In this document: positions 1-12,727 of the stretch, piece after piece
How the letters are laid out: each line of letters starts with the position of its first letter
How positions within the stretch are numbered: position 1 is the first letter of the stretch
From: JAGVSZ01 sp963747775
Lineage (GTDB): Bacteria > Pseudomonadota > Gammaproteobacteria > Burkholderiales > SG8-39
Reading direction: 5' to 3'
DNA: 64,000 nt
Assembly: GCA_963747775.1 (NCBI GenBank)
Contig: CAVVGT010000003.1
Coordinates: forward strand, 558,001 to 622,000
Notes under the pieces: model-generated
Database searches by the model: none
What the model was told of the DNA's origin: nothing
Seen by the model: only the letters and a program-made list of their open reading frames with translations
Made by a program: the position numbers and the translations under genes

Positions 1-1
1 G

Positions 2-1129
2 CCGGAGCACATCAAGTTCATCCTGGCGACCACGGATCCGCAGAAGATCCCGGTCACCGTGCTGTCGCGCTGCCTGCAGTTCAATCTCAAGAACATGCCG
101 GCGGGCGCGATCGCGTCGCATCTCGAGCGGGTCCTCGGCGCGGAGAACATTCCCGCGGAGAGTCAGGCGCTGGGCCTGATCGCCCACGCCGCGCGCGGGA
201 GCATGCGCGATGCGCTCAGCCTTCTCGATCAGGCGATCGCCTACGCGGGCGGCAATGTCACCGAAGAAGCGGTCCGCGGCATGCTGGGCACGGTTGACAC
301 AGGACATCTCTTCGACGTGCTCGAAGCGGTCGCTTCGGGCGACGCGAGCCGTGCGCTCGCGGTCGCCGACGCCATGGAAGCGCGCAGCCTCTCGTTCGAT
401 GGCGCGCTCGGCGAATTGGGGCGGCTGCTGCATCGGGTAGCCCTTGCGCAGGCTTCCGCGGACGCGCTGCCGGAGGACTTCCCCGAGCGCGAGCGGGTCG
501 TGGTGCTGTCGCGCTCGATCGACCCCGAGGATACGCAGCTCTACTACCAGATTGCGCTCCATGGTCGCCGGGATCTTCCGCTCGCGCCCGACGAGTACGC
601 GGGCTTCTCGATGACGCTGATGCGGATGCTCGCGTTCGCGCCCGACGGCGAGGCGGGCGCGCGCGTACGGCCCGCAACGGCGGCGGGCGCGGAGAGGAAG
701 GGCAGTACCGCGCCACGATCCCAAGGCACGCCCGCGCCTTTCGACGGCGATTGGCCGGCTCTGGCGCGCGCGCTCAAGATTGTCGGCGCGGCGAAGCAGC
801 TCGCCGAGCGCAGCGAGCTGACGGCCTGGAATGGCACGCGCTTCGAGCTCGCCGTCCCGCAGGAATCGCGTGCGCTCACGGACAAGTCGTACGTCGAGCG
901 GCTCAAGGCCGCGCTGCGTGAGCATCTCGGCCGACCCGTCGACCTGGCCGTCACGGTCGGCGCAGTCGCGGGGCTGACCGTCGCGGCGCTGGCCGAGGGT
1001 GAGCGCCGCGCCCGTCAGGACGAAGCGAGCCAGGCGATGGGCGCGGACCCGTTCGTGCGGGAGCTCGTCGCGAGCTTCGATGCGACCATCGAATCGATTC
1101 AACCCGTCGGAAAGGCTCTGCGGTCATGA
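2..1129 (+). CDS. dnaX: DNA polymerase III subunit gamma/tau, 3' part (5' end outside window)
   Basis: This is the clamp-loader ATPase subunit of DNA polymerase III; tau also tethers the polymerase and the DnaB helicase. The frame is open from base 2 and begins inside the conserved AAA+ core: residues KFILATTDPQKIPVTVLSRC contain the sensor-1 region and the SRC arginine-finger motif. The clamp-loader lid and collar follow (GSMRDALSLLDQAIA), then a low-complexity Ala/Arg linker and a C-terminal tau-like domain. The N-terminal Walker A part lies upstream of the window. The first ATG, at base 59, is internal and not a start. The stop overlaps the ybaB start (ATGA, 1126-1129), indicating translational coupling. 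No programmed-frameshift heptamer could be judged here. Confidence 0.96.
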   Translation, partial: PEHIKFILATTDPQKIPVTVLSRCLQFNLKNMPAGAIASHLERVLGAENIPAESQALGLIAHAARGSMRDALSLLDQAIAYAGGNVTEEAVRGMLGTVDTGHLFDVLEAVASGDASRALAVADAMEARSLSFDGALGELGRLLHRVALAQASADALPEDFPERERVVVLSRSIDPEDTQLYYQIALHGRRDLPLAPDEYAGFSMTLMRMLAFAPDGEAGARVRPATAAGAERKGSTAPRSQGTPAPFDGDWPALARALKIVGAAKQLAERSELTAWNGTRFELAVPQESRALTDKSYVERLKAALREHLGRPVDLAVTVGAVAGLTVAALAEGERRARQDEASQAMGADPFVRELVASFDATIESIQPVGKALRS

Positions 1130-1452
1130 TGAACAAAGGACAGCTCGCGGGCCTGATGAAACAGGCGCAGCAGATGCAGGACAACATGCGCAAGATGCAG
1201 GAGCAGCTTGCGGCGATCGAGGTCGAGGGGCAGTCCGGCGCCGGGATGGTGAAGGTCGTGATGACCTGCCGGCACGACGTCAAGCGGATCGCGATCGACC
1301 CGTCGCTCCTCGCCGACGACAAGGAGATGCTCGAGGATCTCGTTGCCGCCGCGGTGAACGACGCGGTCCGCCGCGTCGAGACCACGGTCCAGGAGAAGAT
1401 GGCCAGCGTCACTGCCGGGCTCCCGCTGCCGCCTGGCATGAAGCTGTTCTAG
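1126..1452 (+). CDS. ybaB: YbaB/EbfC family nucleoid-associated protein
   Basis: A 108-residue small DNA-binding protein of the YbaB/EbfC family, which forms dimers and binds the nucleoid. The N-terminus MMNKGQLAGLMKQAQQMQDN and the following Met/Gln-rich helix are typical. The core GQSGAGMVKVVMTCRHDVKR and the Pro/Leu-rich tail are also family features. The length matches the family norm of 100-110 residues. It sits between dnaX and recR, the usual order in proteobacteria, overlapping dnaX by 4 bases and lying 7 bases before recR, so all three are probably co-transcribed. Confidence 0.96.
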   Translation: MMNKGQLAGLMKQAQQMQDNMRKMQEQLAAIEVEGQSGAGMVKVVMTCRHDVKRIAIDPSLLADDKEMLEDLVAAAVNDAVRRVETTVQEKMASVTAGLPLPPGMKLF

Positions 1453-1459
1453 AGCGGCG

Positions 1460-2056
1460 GTGAAACCGGTCAACGCAGTCGACGAGCTGATCGACGCGCT
1501 GCGCTGCCTGCCGGGCGTCGGACCGAAGTCGGCGCAGCGGATGGCGTTCCATCTCCTTCAATACGACCCGGCCGGCGCGCAGCGTCTAAGTGCGGCGCTC
1601 GCGCGTGTGCTGACCAGCGTGCGTCGCTGCGTGCGCTGCAACACCTTCACCGAAGACGACCTATGCGCGGTCTGCGCATCGCCGAAGCGCGATCCCGCAT
1701 TCCTCTGCGTCGTCGAGACGCCAGCGGACTTGGCCACGATGGAGCAGACCATGGCCTATCGAGGCTTGTACTTCGTGCTGATGGGTCGGCTGTCGCCGCT
1801 CGACGGCGTCGGGCCACGCGACATCGGCCTCGATCGGCTGCTCGCGCGCGCCACCGACGGCGCGGTAAAGGAAGTGGTGTTGGCGACCAATTTCACCAAC
1901 GAGGGGGAGGCGACCGCGCACTACATCGGCGAGATGCTCCGAGATCGTGGCCTGAAGCTCACCCGGATCGCGCGCGGGATCCCGGTCGGCGGGGAGCTCG
2001 AGTACGTGGATGCGGGGACGCTTGCCCAAGCTTTCTACGAGCGGAGGCCGGCGTGA
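1460..2056 (+). CDS. recR: Recombination mediator protein RecR
   Basis: RecR works with RecO (and RecF) to load RecA at gaps during recombinational repair. The 198-residue product has the N-terminal helix-hairpin-helix (LPGVGPKSAQRMAFHLL), a four-cysteine zinc finger (CVRCNTFTEDDLCAVC), and a C-terminal Toprim domain with VVETPADLATME and the ATNFTNEGEATAHYI motif. Start is GTG at 1460, giving the family-standard N-terminus. The stop codon overlaps the GTG start of the next gene (GTGA, 2053-2056). Confidence 0.97.
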   Translation: MKPVNAVDELIDALRCLPGVGPKSAQRMAFHLLQYDPAGAQRLSAALARVLTSVRRCVRCNTFTEDDLCAVCASPKRDPAFLCVVETPADLATMEQTMAYRGLYFVLMGRLSPLDGVGPRDIGLDRLLARATDGAVKEVVLATNFTNEGEATAHYIGEMLRDRGLKLTRIARGIPVGGELEYVDAGTLAQAFYERRPA

Positions 2057-3249
2057 CGGGGCACAGGCCGCTCGAAGGGGTCAAGGTCCTCGAACTGGGC
2101 CAGCTCATCGCCGGCCCGTTTGCGGGCAAGTTCTTCGCCGAGTTCGGCGCCGAGGTGATCAAGGTCGAGCCGCCCGACGGCGGGGACCCGCTGCGGCAGT
2201 GGCGGAAGCTCCACAACGGCACGTCCCTCTGGTGGTATGTGCAGGGCCGCAACAAGAAATCCTTGACGGCGAACCTGCGCACGCAGGAGGGGCAAGAGAT
2301 CGTCCGCAAGCTTGCCCGCGAGACCGACGTCCTGATCGAGAACTTCCGGCCCGGCACCATGGAAAAGTGGGACCTCGGGTACGAGCGCCTTGCGGCGGAC
2401 AATCCTGGCCTGGTGATGCTGCGGCTCTCCGGGTTTGGGCAGACCGGCCCGATGCGCGACCAGGCGGGGTTCGGCGCGATCGGCGAATCGATGGGCGGTC
2501 TGCGCTACATCACCGGGTTCCCGGATCGGCCGCCGGTGCGGTCGAACCTTTCCATCGGGGATGCGATCGCCTCGCTGCACGGGGTCATCGGCGCGATGAT
2601 GGCCCTGCATCACCGCAACGTCCGCGGCGGCAAAGGGCAGGTTGTCGACGTCGCGCTCTACGAGGCCGTCTTCAACATGCTCGAAAGCACGCTTCCCGAG
2701 TACGACAAGTTCGGGGTGGTGCGCGAGCGCACGGGCAGCAACCTCACCGGGATCGTCCCCTCGAATACGTACTTGAGCCGCGACGCGCAGCATGTGGTCA
2801 TCGGCGCGAACGGCGACAGCATCTTCAAGCGGCTCATGGCGCTGATCGGCCGTGCCGACCTGGCCGACGACCCCGCGCTCGCCGACAACGCAGGCCGGGC
2901 GCAGCGGGCGGAGGAGCTCGACCGCGTGATCGGGGCGTGGACGGCGTGCCACGACGCGGACGACTGCGTGCGCCAGCTCAACGAGGCGCAAGTCCCGAAC
3001 GGGAAGATCTACAGCGCCGCCGACATCGTGCGCGATCCGCAGTACCTCGCGCGCGAGATGATCCGGCAGGTCACGCTGCCCGACGGCGCGTCGCTGCGCG
3101 TGCCGGGCGTGGTGCCGAAGCTGAGCGAGACCCCCGGCGAGATCGGATGGGTCGGGCCGAAGCTCGGAGAGCACACCGACGAGATCCTCGCGCGGCTCGG
3201 CTATTCGCCGGCCGACGTCGCCGTGCTGCGCGCGTGCGGCGTCATTTGA
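2053..3249 (+). CDS. CaiB/BaiF family CoA-transferase
   Basis: A class III CoA-transferase, which moves CoA between carboxylic acids. The 398-residue length and N-terminus (LEGVKVLELGQLIAGPFAGK) fit the family, as do the nucleotide-contact segment GAEVIKVEPPDGGDPLRQW, the expected catalytic Asp region (VDVALYEAVFNMLES) and the C-terminal GEHTDEIL motif. The frame is open further upstream, but GTG 2053 gives the canonical start and overlaps the recR stop. The substrate cannot be read from sequence. The following NitT/TauT-type importer is a common neighbour of such genes in Burkholderiales and may supply the acid, but this is inference. Confidence 0.9.
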   Translation: MTGHRPLEGVKVLELGQLIAGPFAGKFFAEFGAEVIKVEPPDGGDPLRQWRKLHNGTSLWWYVQGRNKKSLTANLRTQEGQEIVRKLARETDVLIENFRPGTMEKWDLGYERLAADNPGLVMLRLSGFGQTGPMRDQAGFGAIGESMGGLRYITGFPDRPPVRSNLSIGDAIASLHGVIGAMMALHHRNVRGGKGQVVDVALYEAVFNMLESTLPEYDKFGVVRERTGSNLTGIVPSNTYLSRDAQHVVIGANGDSIFKRLMALIGRADLADDPALADNAGRAQRAEELDRVIGAWTACHDADDCVRQLNEAQVPNGKIYSAADIVRDPQYLAREMIRQVTLPDGASLRVPGVVPKLSETPGEIGWVGPKLGEHTDEILARLGYSPADVAVLRACGVI

Positions 3250-3348
3250 ACGCGAAGCAGAGGTTCGTTGACAGCCCCATCACCCTATGTGAGCATCGCC
3301 GCGGTCCGGGTCGCCCGGGCACACCTTGGTTCCCAGAGGAGGATCGTG

Positions 3349-4365
3349 ATGTGGTCGTTCAGATTTGCGCTCGTTCCGCTGCTCTTGCTCGCGTCGACCG
3401 CCGTGTCGGCGCAGGCGCCGGAGAAAAAGGACGTTCACATCGCGGTTGGGGGCAAAGCCGCGCTCTATTACCTTCCGTTGACGATCGCCGAGCAACTCGG
3501 TTACTTCAGGGACGAGGGCCTCGAGGTCAAGATCAGCGACTTCGCGGGCGGCTCCCAGTCGCTGCGTGCGGTCGTGGGCGGGAGCGCGGATGTGGTGTCG
3601 GGCGCCTATGAGCACACCATCAACATGCAGGCCCAGAAGCAGTCGATGGTCGCCTTCGTGCAGATGGGTCGCCTGCCGCAGATGGCCGTCGGCATCGCGG
3701 CCAGCCGGGCCGCGAGCTACAAATCGCCGAAAGACCTTAAAGGGCTGAAGGTGGGCGTGTCGGCGCCGGGTTCGAGCACGAACATCCTGTTCAACTACTT
3801 CATCTCGCGCGACGGGCTCAAGCCGGGCGACGTCTCGGTCATCGGCGTCGGGCTGGGGGCACAGGCGATCGCTGCGATGAAGAGCGGGCAGATCGACGTA
3901 CTCTCGAACGTCGATCCGATGATGACGAAGCTCGAGCAGGACGGTGCGATCAAGATCATCGCGGACTGGCGGACCGTGAAGGGCACGGAACAGACGTTCG
4001 GCGGGGAACTGCCGGCGGCATCGCTCTATGCGCCGACGAAATTCGTGAAGGAGAACCCGCGGACCGTCCAGGCGCTCACCAATGCGATCGTGCGGGCGGA
4101 CAAGTGGGTTGCGAACGCGAGCGCGACCGACGTCGTCAAGGCGGTGCCCGAGGCGTACGTCCTCGGCGACCGCGCGCTCTACCTGTTCGCGTACGACAAG
4201 GTGAAGGATGCGTTCTCGAAGGACGGAATGATCTCCGACGCGGGGGCGAAGGCGACCCTGAAGGTGCTCGCAGGTTACAACCCGAAGATCAACCCGGCCG
4301 AGATAAGGCTGTCCGAAACGTATACCAACGAGTTCGTCAAGAAGGCGAACGCGAAGTACAAGTGA
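3349..4365 (+). CDS. ABC transporter substrate-binding protein, NitT/TauT (SsuA/NMT1) type
   Basis: The periplasmic receptor of a NitT/TauT-family importer. Start ATG 3349 is chosen because an AGGAGG sits at 3337-3342, 6 bases away, and the product begins with a signal peptide (MWSFRFALVPLLLLASTAVS, cleavage near SAQA). The mature part has the fold signature AALYYLPLTIAEQLGYFRDE, followed by GGSQSLRAVVGGSADVVSGA, where ligand-contact loops are expected. The 338-residue length is typical. It is followed by the cognate ATPase and permease. Ligand unknown: sulfonates, nitrate, aromatic acids and pyrimidine precursors are all transported by relatives. Confidence 0.9.
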   Translation: MWSFRFALVPLLLLASTAVSAQAPEKKDVHIAVGGKAALYYLPLTIAEQLGYFRDEGLEVKISDFAGGSQSLRAVVGGSADVVSGAYEHTINMQAQKQSMVAFVQMGRLPQMAVGIAASRAASYKSPKDLKGLKVGVSAPGSSTNILFNYFISRDGLKPGDVSVIGVGLGAQAIAAMKSGQIDVLSNVDPMMTKLEQDGAIKIIADWRTVKGTEQTFGGELPAASLYAPTKFVKENPRTVQALTNAIVRADKWVANASATDVVKAVPEAYVLGDRALYLFAYDKVKDAFSKDGMISDAGAKATLKVLAGYNPKINPAEIRLSETYTNEFVKKANAKYK

Positions 4366-4418
4366 CCGCAGGGTAGTCACGGTTCTATCGCCCCAAGGAG
4401 GGAGGCGGCGGGATACTG

Positions 4419-5231
4419 ATGGCAGTCGTGCCGGCTCTAACCCTCGAACGGATTACCTGCACGTTCGTCGCGCGCGACAACCCTGCGCAGCGCTACACCG
4501 CGGTCCGGGACACGACGCTGAGCGTCGCAGGGGGCGAGTTTGTGTCGGTCGTCGGCCCCACCGGTTGCGGCAAGTCCACGCTCCTGAATGTCGCCGCCGG
4601 ACTGTTGGAGCCGTCTGCGGGCACGGTCGAGGTCTCGGGCGAGCGGCTGGTCGGGGTGAACCGGCACGCCGGCTACCTCTTTCAGTCCGATGCGCTCATG
4701 CCCTGGCGCAACGCGCTGGCGAACGTGACCGCCGGCCTCCAGTTCCGGGGCATCTCCCGTGACGAGGCCGCGGCGACCGGCGAAGACTGGCTGCGCCGCG
4801 TGGGCCTCGGCAGCTTCGGCGACCGGTACCCCCACCAGCTCTCGGGGGGAATGCGGAAGCGAGTGTCGCTCGCGCAGACGCTCGTCCTCAATCCGCAGAT
4901 CCTTCTCATGGACGAGCCATTTTCGGCGCTCGACGTTCAGACGCGTCAGCTGATGGAGAATGAGCTCCTCGACCTGTGGTCCGCCGATCGGAAGTCAGTC
5001 GTATTCATCACGCACGATCTCGAGGAGGCGATTGCGCTCTCCGACCGGGTGGTGGTGCTCTCCGCCGGACCGGAGACGCATCCGATCGGCGAGTTCGCGA
5101 TCGATCTGCCGCGTCCGCGCGATGTCGCGGAGATCCGCCTGACCCCGCGCTTTATCGAGATCCACGCGCAGATCTGGCACGCGATGAAGGAAGAGGTGCT
5201 CAAGGGTTATGCCAGGCAGCAGCGGCAATAG
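4419..5231 (+). CDS. ABC transporter ATP-binding protein (NitT/TauT type)
   Basis: The cytoplasmic ATPase that powers the importer. Walker A is GPTGCGKST, the Q-loop is YLFQSDALMPWRNA, the ABC signature is LSGGMRKRVSLAQ, Walker B is ILLMDEPFSALD and the H-loop is VFITHDLEEA. The 270-residue length is normal. A strong AAGGAGGGAGG at 4395-4405 lies about 13 bases before the ATG. The 3' end overlaps the permease start by 23 bases, so the two are translationally coupled. It belongs with the binding protein at 3349. Confidence 0.93.
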   Translation: MAVVPALTLERITCTFVARDNPAQRYTAVRDTTLSVAGGEFVSVVGPTGCGKSTLLNVAAGLLEPSAGTVEVSGERLVGVNRHAGYLFQSDALMPWRNALANVTAGLQFRGISRDEAAATGEDWLRRVGLGSFGDRYPHQLSGGMRKRVSLAQTLVLNPQILLMDEPFSALDVQTRQLMENELLDLWSADRKSVVFITHDLEEAIALSDRVVVLSAGPETHPIGEFAIDLPRPRDVAEIRLTPRFIEIHAQIWHAMKEEVLKGYARQQRQ

Positions 5232-6060
5232 CGGGCTCTGGGCGTCGGTCGCGCCCGGACCGAAAACGCTGCGCGCGTATCAGGTGCTCCTGCTTGTGCT
5301 GGTGTTCGTGGCGTGGCACGTGCTGACGAGCCCGACGCTGTTGCCGCCCATCTACTTTGACGACGCCAACAAGGCGGCGTTCTTCTTCGGCGAGCCGCTC
5401 AAGGTCCTGTCGCGCCTATGGAACTGGTTCGCGACGGGTGAGATCTGGACGCATCTGTGGGTCACGCTGGTCGAGACGATGCTCGCGTTCGTCATCGGGA
5501 CCGTCTTCGGCGTGATCATTGGGCTGTGGCTCGCCCTGTCGCCGACCACCTCGGCCATTCTCGACCCTTACATCAAGGGCTTCAACGCGATGCCGCGGAT
5601 CATTCTTGCGCCGATCTTCGCCGTGTGGTTCGGCCTCGGCATCGCCTCGAAGGTCGCGTTGGGCGTGACCCTGGTGTTTTTCATCGTCTTTTTCAACGTG
5701 TACCAGGGGGTTCGCGAGGTGAGCCCCAACGTTCTCGCGAACGCACGGATGCTGGGTGCGAGCCCGCGGCAGCTCCTGCGGCATGTGTACCTGCCGAGCG
5801 CGATGAGCTGGGTGTTCGCGAGCCTCCACAATTCCGTGGGGCTGGCCTTCGTGGGGGCCGTCGTAGGCGAGTACCTCGGCTCGGCGTCCGGGGTCGGCTA
5901 TTTGATCCTGCAGGCGGAGGGCGTGTTCGACATCAACACCGTGTTCGCCGGGATCCTGCTCCTCACGGCATTCGCGCTGGTTCTGGACGGGGTCGTGGGG
6001 CTCGTCGAGCGCCGCCTGATGGTGTGGCAGCCCCGTGCGGGGGAGACCGAGCGCGTGTAG
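5209..6060 (+). CDS. ABC transporter permease (NitT/TauT type)
   Basis: The inner-membrane channel of the importer, 283 residues with about six hydrophobic segments (for example VLLLVLVFVAWHVL and TMLAFVIGTVFGVIIGLWLA). The EAA-like ATPase-coupling loop is visible around NARMLGASPRQLLRHVYLPS. Start ATG 5209 is inside the end of the ATPase gene. It ends 28 bases before the 3' end of the oppositely oriented cyclic-nucleotide-binding gene. Confidence 0.92.
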   Translation: MPGSSGNSGLWASVAPGPKTLRAYQVLLLVLVFVAWHVLTSPTLLPPIYFDDANKAAFFFGEPLKVLSRLWNWFATGEIWTHLWVTLVETMLAFVIGTVFGVIIGLWLALSPTTSAILDPYIKGFNAMPRIILAPIFAVWFGLGIASKVALGVTLVFFIVFFNVYQGVREVSPNVLANARMLGASPRQLLRHVYLPSAMSWVFASLHNSVGLAFVGAVVGEYLGSASGVGYLILQAEGVFDINTVFAGILLLTAFALVLDGVVGLVERRLMVWQPRAGETERV

Positions 6061-6088
6061 GAGAGCGCGCGTCAGAACGGCGCGGCGC

Positions 6089-6577
6089 TCAATACTTGCC
6101 GTGCTGTTTGTAGATGTAGTTCTGCATCTCGATCGCCTGGAGGCCCATTCGGCGCATGAGTGAGTGAACCGTCCGCATGATGGCGCGCATGACCCGATAG
6201 ACGAGCCAGGGATGCTTGTCGAGCAAGCTTTCCAGGTCGCGCCGGTCGAGACTGAGGATCTCGGTCGGCCCGGCAGCGCGGAGGGCCGAATAGTGCGGGG
6301 TCTCGTCGATGAACGAAAGCTCCCCGACCAGGTCGTTGGCAGTGAGCGTGTAGAGCGTGGTCCAGTCCGTTCCGCCCGGGACACGCCTGGACACGTTTAT
6401 CGCACCGCTCACCACTACGTGCAGCTTGTTGTCCGACTCACCTTCGTCGCAGATAATCTCGCCATCCTGCAGCGTCCGGAGCTTGACCAGTCCCGACAGG
6501 ATCTCGGACTCCGACTCGGAGAGCTCTTTCGCAAGAACCGTCCTGCGCACGATGTCCAACTCTCTCGTTCGCGACAC
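6089..6577 (-). CDS. Cyclic-nucleotide-binding (CAP_ED) domain protein without DNA-binding domain
   Basis: A 162-residue protein consisting almost entirely of one cNMP-binding beta-barrel. It shows the CAP_ED pattern: LQDGEIICDEGESDNKLHVV, then the phosphate-binding-cassette-like NDLVGELSFIDETPHYSALR. No helix-turn-helix follows; the C-terminus is a short helical, basic tail ending KQHGKY. It therefore cannot act as a Crp/Fnr-type repressor or activator by itself. It may be a stand-alone sensor acting on a partner. It is convergent with the ABC operon and lies upstream of, and divergent from, the rRNA operon promoter. Confidence 0.8.
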   Translation of the reverse strand: MSRTRELDIVRRTVLAKELSESESEILSGLVKLRTLQDGEIICDEGESDNKLHVVVSGAINVSRRVPGGTDWTTLYTLTANDLVGELSFIDETPHYSALRAAGPTEILSLDRRDLESLLDKHPWLVYRVMRAIMRTVHSLMRRMGLQAIEMQNYIYKQHGKY

Positions 6578-6713
6578 TACGCGCCTCCGTCGAAGTACCG
6601 GTTGACGGCGCGGATGTTACCCCGCGCGATCACCCCCGGGGTCTGATCTGGGTCAGAAGTGTGCGCCGGAAGAGCCCTGCCGCCGTGGTCTCACGCGAAA
6701 ACCTACGCAAGTA

Positions 6714-6742
6714 TTGACGGGCGTGTGCGTGCCTGCCATAAT
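6714..6742 (+). promoter_or_regulatory. Sigma-70 promoter of the tRNA-fMet/rRNA operon
   Basis: A near-consensus promoter is visible: TTGACG (6714-6719), a 17-base spacer and CATAAT (6737-6742). The tRNA-fMet gene starts 16 bases after the -10 box, so transcription would begin just before it. No second promoter of comparable quality is seen between the tRNA and the 16S gene. Confidence 0.8.
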
Positions 6743-6757
6743 CTTTGTCTCGACGGA

Positions 6758-6834
6758 CGCGGGGTGGAGCAGTCTGGCAGCTCGTCGGGCTCATAACCCG
6801 AAGGTCAGAGGTTCAAATCCTATCCCCGCAACCA
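6758..6834 (+). tRNA. Initiator tRNA-fMet (CAT)
   Basis: A 77-base tRNA with encoded CCA. The initiator hallmarks are present: a C1-A72 mismatch at the end of the acceptor stem (CGCGGGG paired with CCCCGCA) and three consecutive G-C pairs next to the anticodon loop (GGG-CTCATAA-CCC). The anticodon is CAT. It lies upstream of the 16S gene, 16 bases before the boxA of the rRNA leader. Confidence 0.96.
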
Positions 6835-6848
6835 AGTCTTCCGTCATC

Positions 6849-6889
6849 GCTCTTTAACAAACTGAACAGCCGATAGGTGTGGGCGCTGG
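6849..6889 (+). promoter_or_regulatory. rRNA leader: boxA antitermination element and 5' arm of the pre-16S processing stem
   Basis: GCTCTTTAACAA (6849-6860) matches boxA, where Nus factors assemble for rRNA antitermination. The next bases, 6870-6889, are complementary to 8643-8662 after the 16S gene: 20 pairs with one G-U. This forms the RNase III processing stalk. A second boxA-like GCTTCTTTAACAA is at 9054-9066 before the 23S gene. Confidence 0.85.
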
Positions 6890-7086
6890 TGGGGCGTCCG
6901 GGACGTTCGCAGCTTTGCGGGCGGTCCGGAATCGCTCGACAAACGACCCGCGCTCACACCAATAGTCAAGATGGACGTCTCGCTAGGTCGCGAGACCTCC
7001 GGAATGACTTTGAGTGAGCGCATCCGGCATGCGGTGCCTTCGGGCCACGCGCGTCGGACAATCGCATTAGGCGATTAAACAGGATT

Positions 7087-8625
<1,539 letters not shown>

Positions 8626-8773
8626 GAGAAAGCTGCGTCTTGCCAGTGCCCACACCTATCGGTTGTTTGAAGGCAGGTCGATGGAACGCTGAGGCTTCAG
8701 GACCTATGCGCTGCGTGGTACCGGCCGGCACTGGCAATCGGTCGACTGCCGCTGATCCGGGCATCCTGAAGCC

Positions 8774-8850
8774 GGGTCTGTAGCTCAGTTGGTTAGAGCA
8801 CCGTCTTGATAAGGCGGGGGTCGATGGTTCGAATCCATCCAGACCCACCA
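8774..8850 (+). tRNA. tRNA-Ile (GAT) in the 16S-23S spacer
   Basis: A 77-base tRNA with acceptor stem GGGTCTG/CAGACCC, D-arm GCTCAGTTGGTTAGAGC, anticodon loop TTGATAA (GAT) and encoded CCA. It occupies the usual spacer position. Confidence 0.97.
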
Positions 8851-8882
8851 GATCATGCGGAGCGCGCCGTGGAGAGTCGGCC

Positions 8883-8958
8883 GGGGGTGTAGCTCAGTTG
8901 GGAGAGCGCCTGCTTTGCAAGCAGGAGGTCATCGGTTCGATCCCGTTCACCTCCACCA
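8883..8958 (+). tRNA. tRNA-Ala (TGC) in the 16S-23S spacer
   Basis: A 76-base tRNA with acceptor stem GGGGGTG/CACCTCC, anticodon loop TTTGCAA (TGC) and encoded CCA. It follows tRNA-Ile by 32 bases, the standard Ile-Ala pair. Confidence 0.97.
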
Positions 8959-9234
8959 GCTTCGCCTGGAGTCAGAGGGATCAAGCCAGAGAGACAGCCG
9001 CGTCCAATCGGCCTCCAGTGGCTCTGGCTTTTACCGGCGAGTCATGGCTGTTCGCTTCTTTAACAATCTGGAGAGAAGTGTGAATGTGTGTCGCATCGCC
9101 CAAGATGCGATCACACGGGTTGTGATTGTATCAACGACTCTCGTTCCGTCTGAGGACGGGTGGTGTCGAAGCACAAGCACGAATTCCTGTAACTGCCGCT
9201 TCGGGCGCCGAGCTCGAGGCGCTTAAGGTTATAG

Positions 9235-12119
<2,885 letters not shown>

Positions 12120-12243
12120 ATAACCCCAAGCGGAGAGCTCCGCGTGGGGCAGCGCTTAGCAATCGCAACCTCACACTTCTTTCAGATCGTCGGGTGCACG
12201 ATCGCGCCGGCTGCGTGCCGCGCCTCGGGCCCCACAACAGAAT

Positions 12244-12359
12244 TCCTGACGATCACAGCGCGCTGGAACCACGCCTTCCCATCCCGAACAGGACCGTGAA
12301 ACGGTGGTGCGCCGATGATAGTGCGAGGTATATCGCGCGAAAGTAGGTCATCGTCAGGA
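12244..12359 (+). rRNA. rrf: 5S ribosomal RNA
   Basis: About 116 bases with closing stem CCTGACGA/TCGTCAGG and the core CCCATCCCGAACAGGACCGT typical of betaproteobacterial 5S rRNA. It ends 5 bases before the operon terminator. Confidence 0.95.
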
Positions 12360-12363
12360 CCCC

Positions 12364-12409
12364 AAAGCAGACCCCCGGTTGCGTACGCGGCCGGGGGTTT
12401 TTGCTTTGG
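12364..12409 (+). terminator. rRNA operon Rho-independent terminator
   Basis: A GC-rich hairpin with arms ACCCCCGG and CCGGGGGT followed by TTTTT. It is flanked by an outer AAAGCA/TGCTTT pair that lengthens the stem. It lies directly after 5S. From here to the rpfG start nothing else was recognised. Confidence 0.9.
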
Positions 12410-12727
12410 AGCAACGGGCAACCCGCTGGCCGTGATCGTGCGGCAGCCCGCCTGGAGCCCAAATCGGAACGGCCCAAGCCCTCCTGCCGAAGGTTTATTG
12501 GTTTGTCCGGCGCGCTCCGCAGGAAGCACAGCCCTAGCGCAAGACCTGCGGCGGCGCTCCCCTGAACCCAGGACGTCGAGCGTACGGGTGCCAAACGCCC
12601 GGTGCGCCTTCGAGATTGCGTATTTTTCCAGCCGAACACGGACTTAGGTCATCTCATGCCTAGACTTGGCGAGGCGACCGCGCTACGCTCATCAGATTAC
12701 GAAAACAACACTGGCGGTTGCGAGCCA

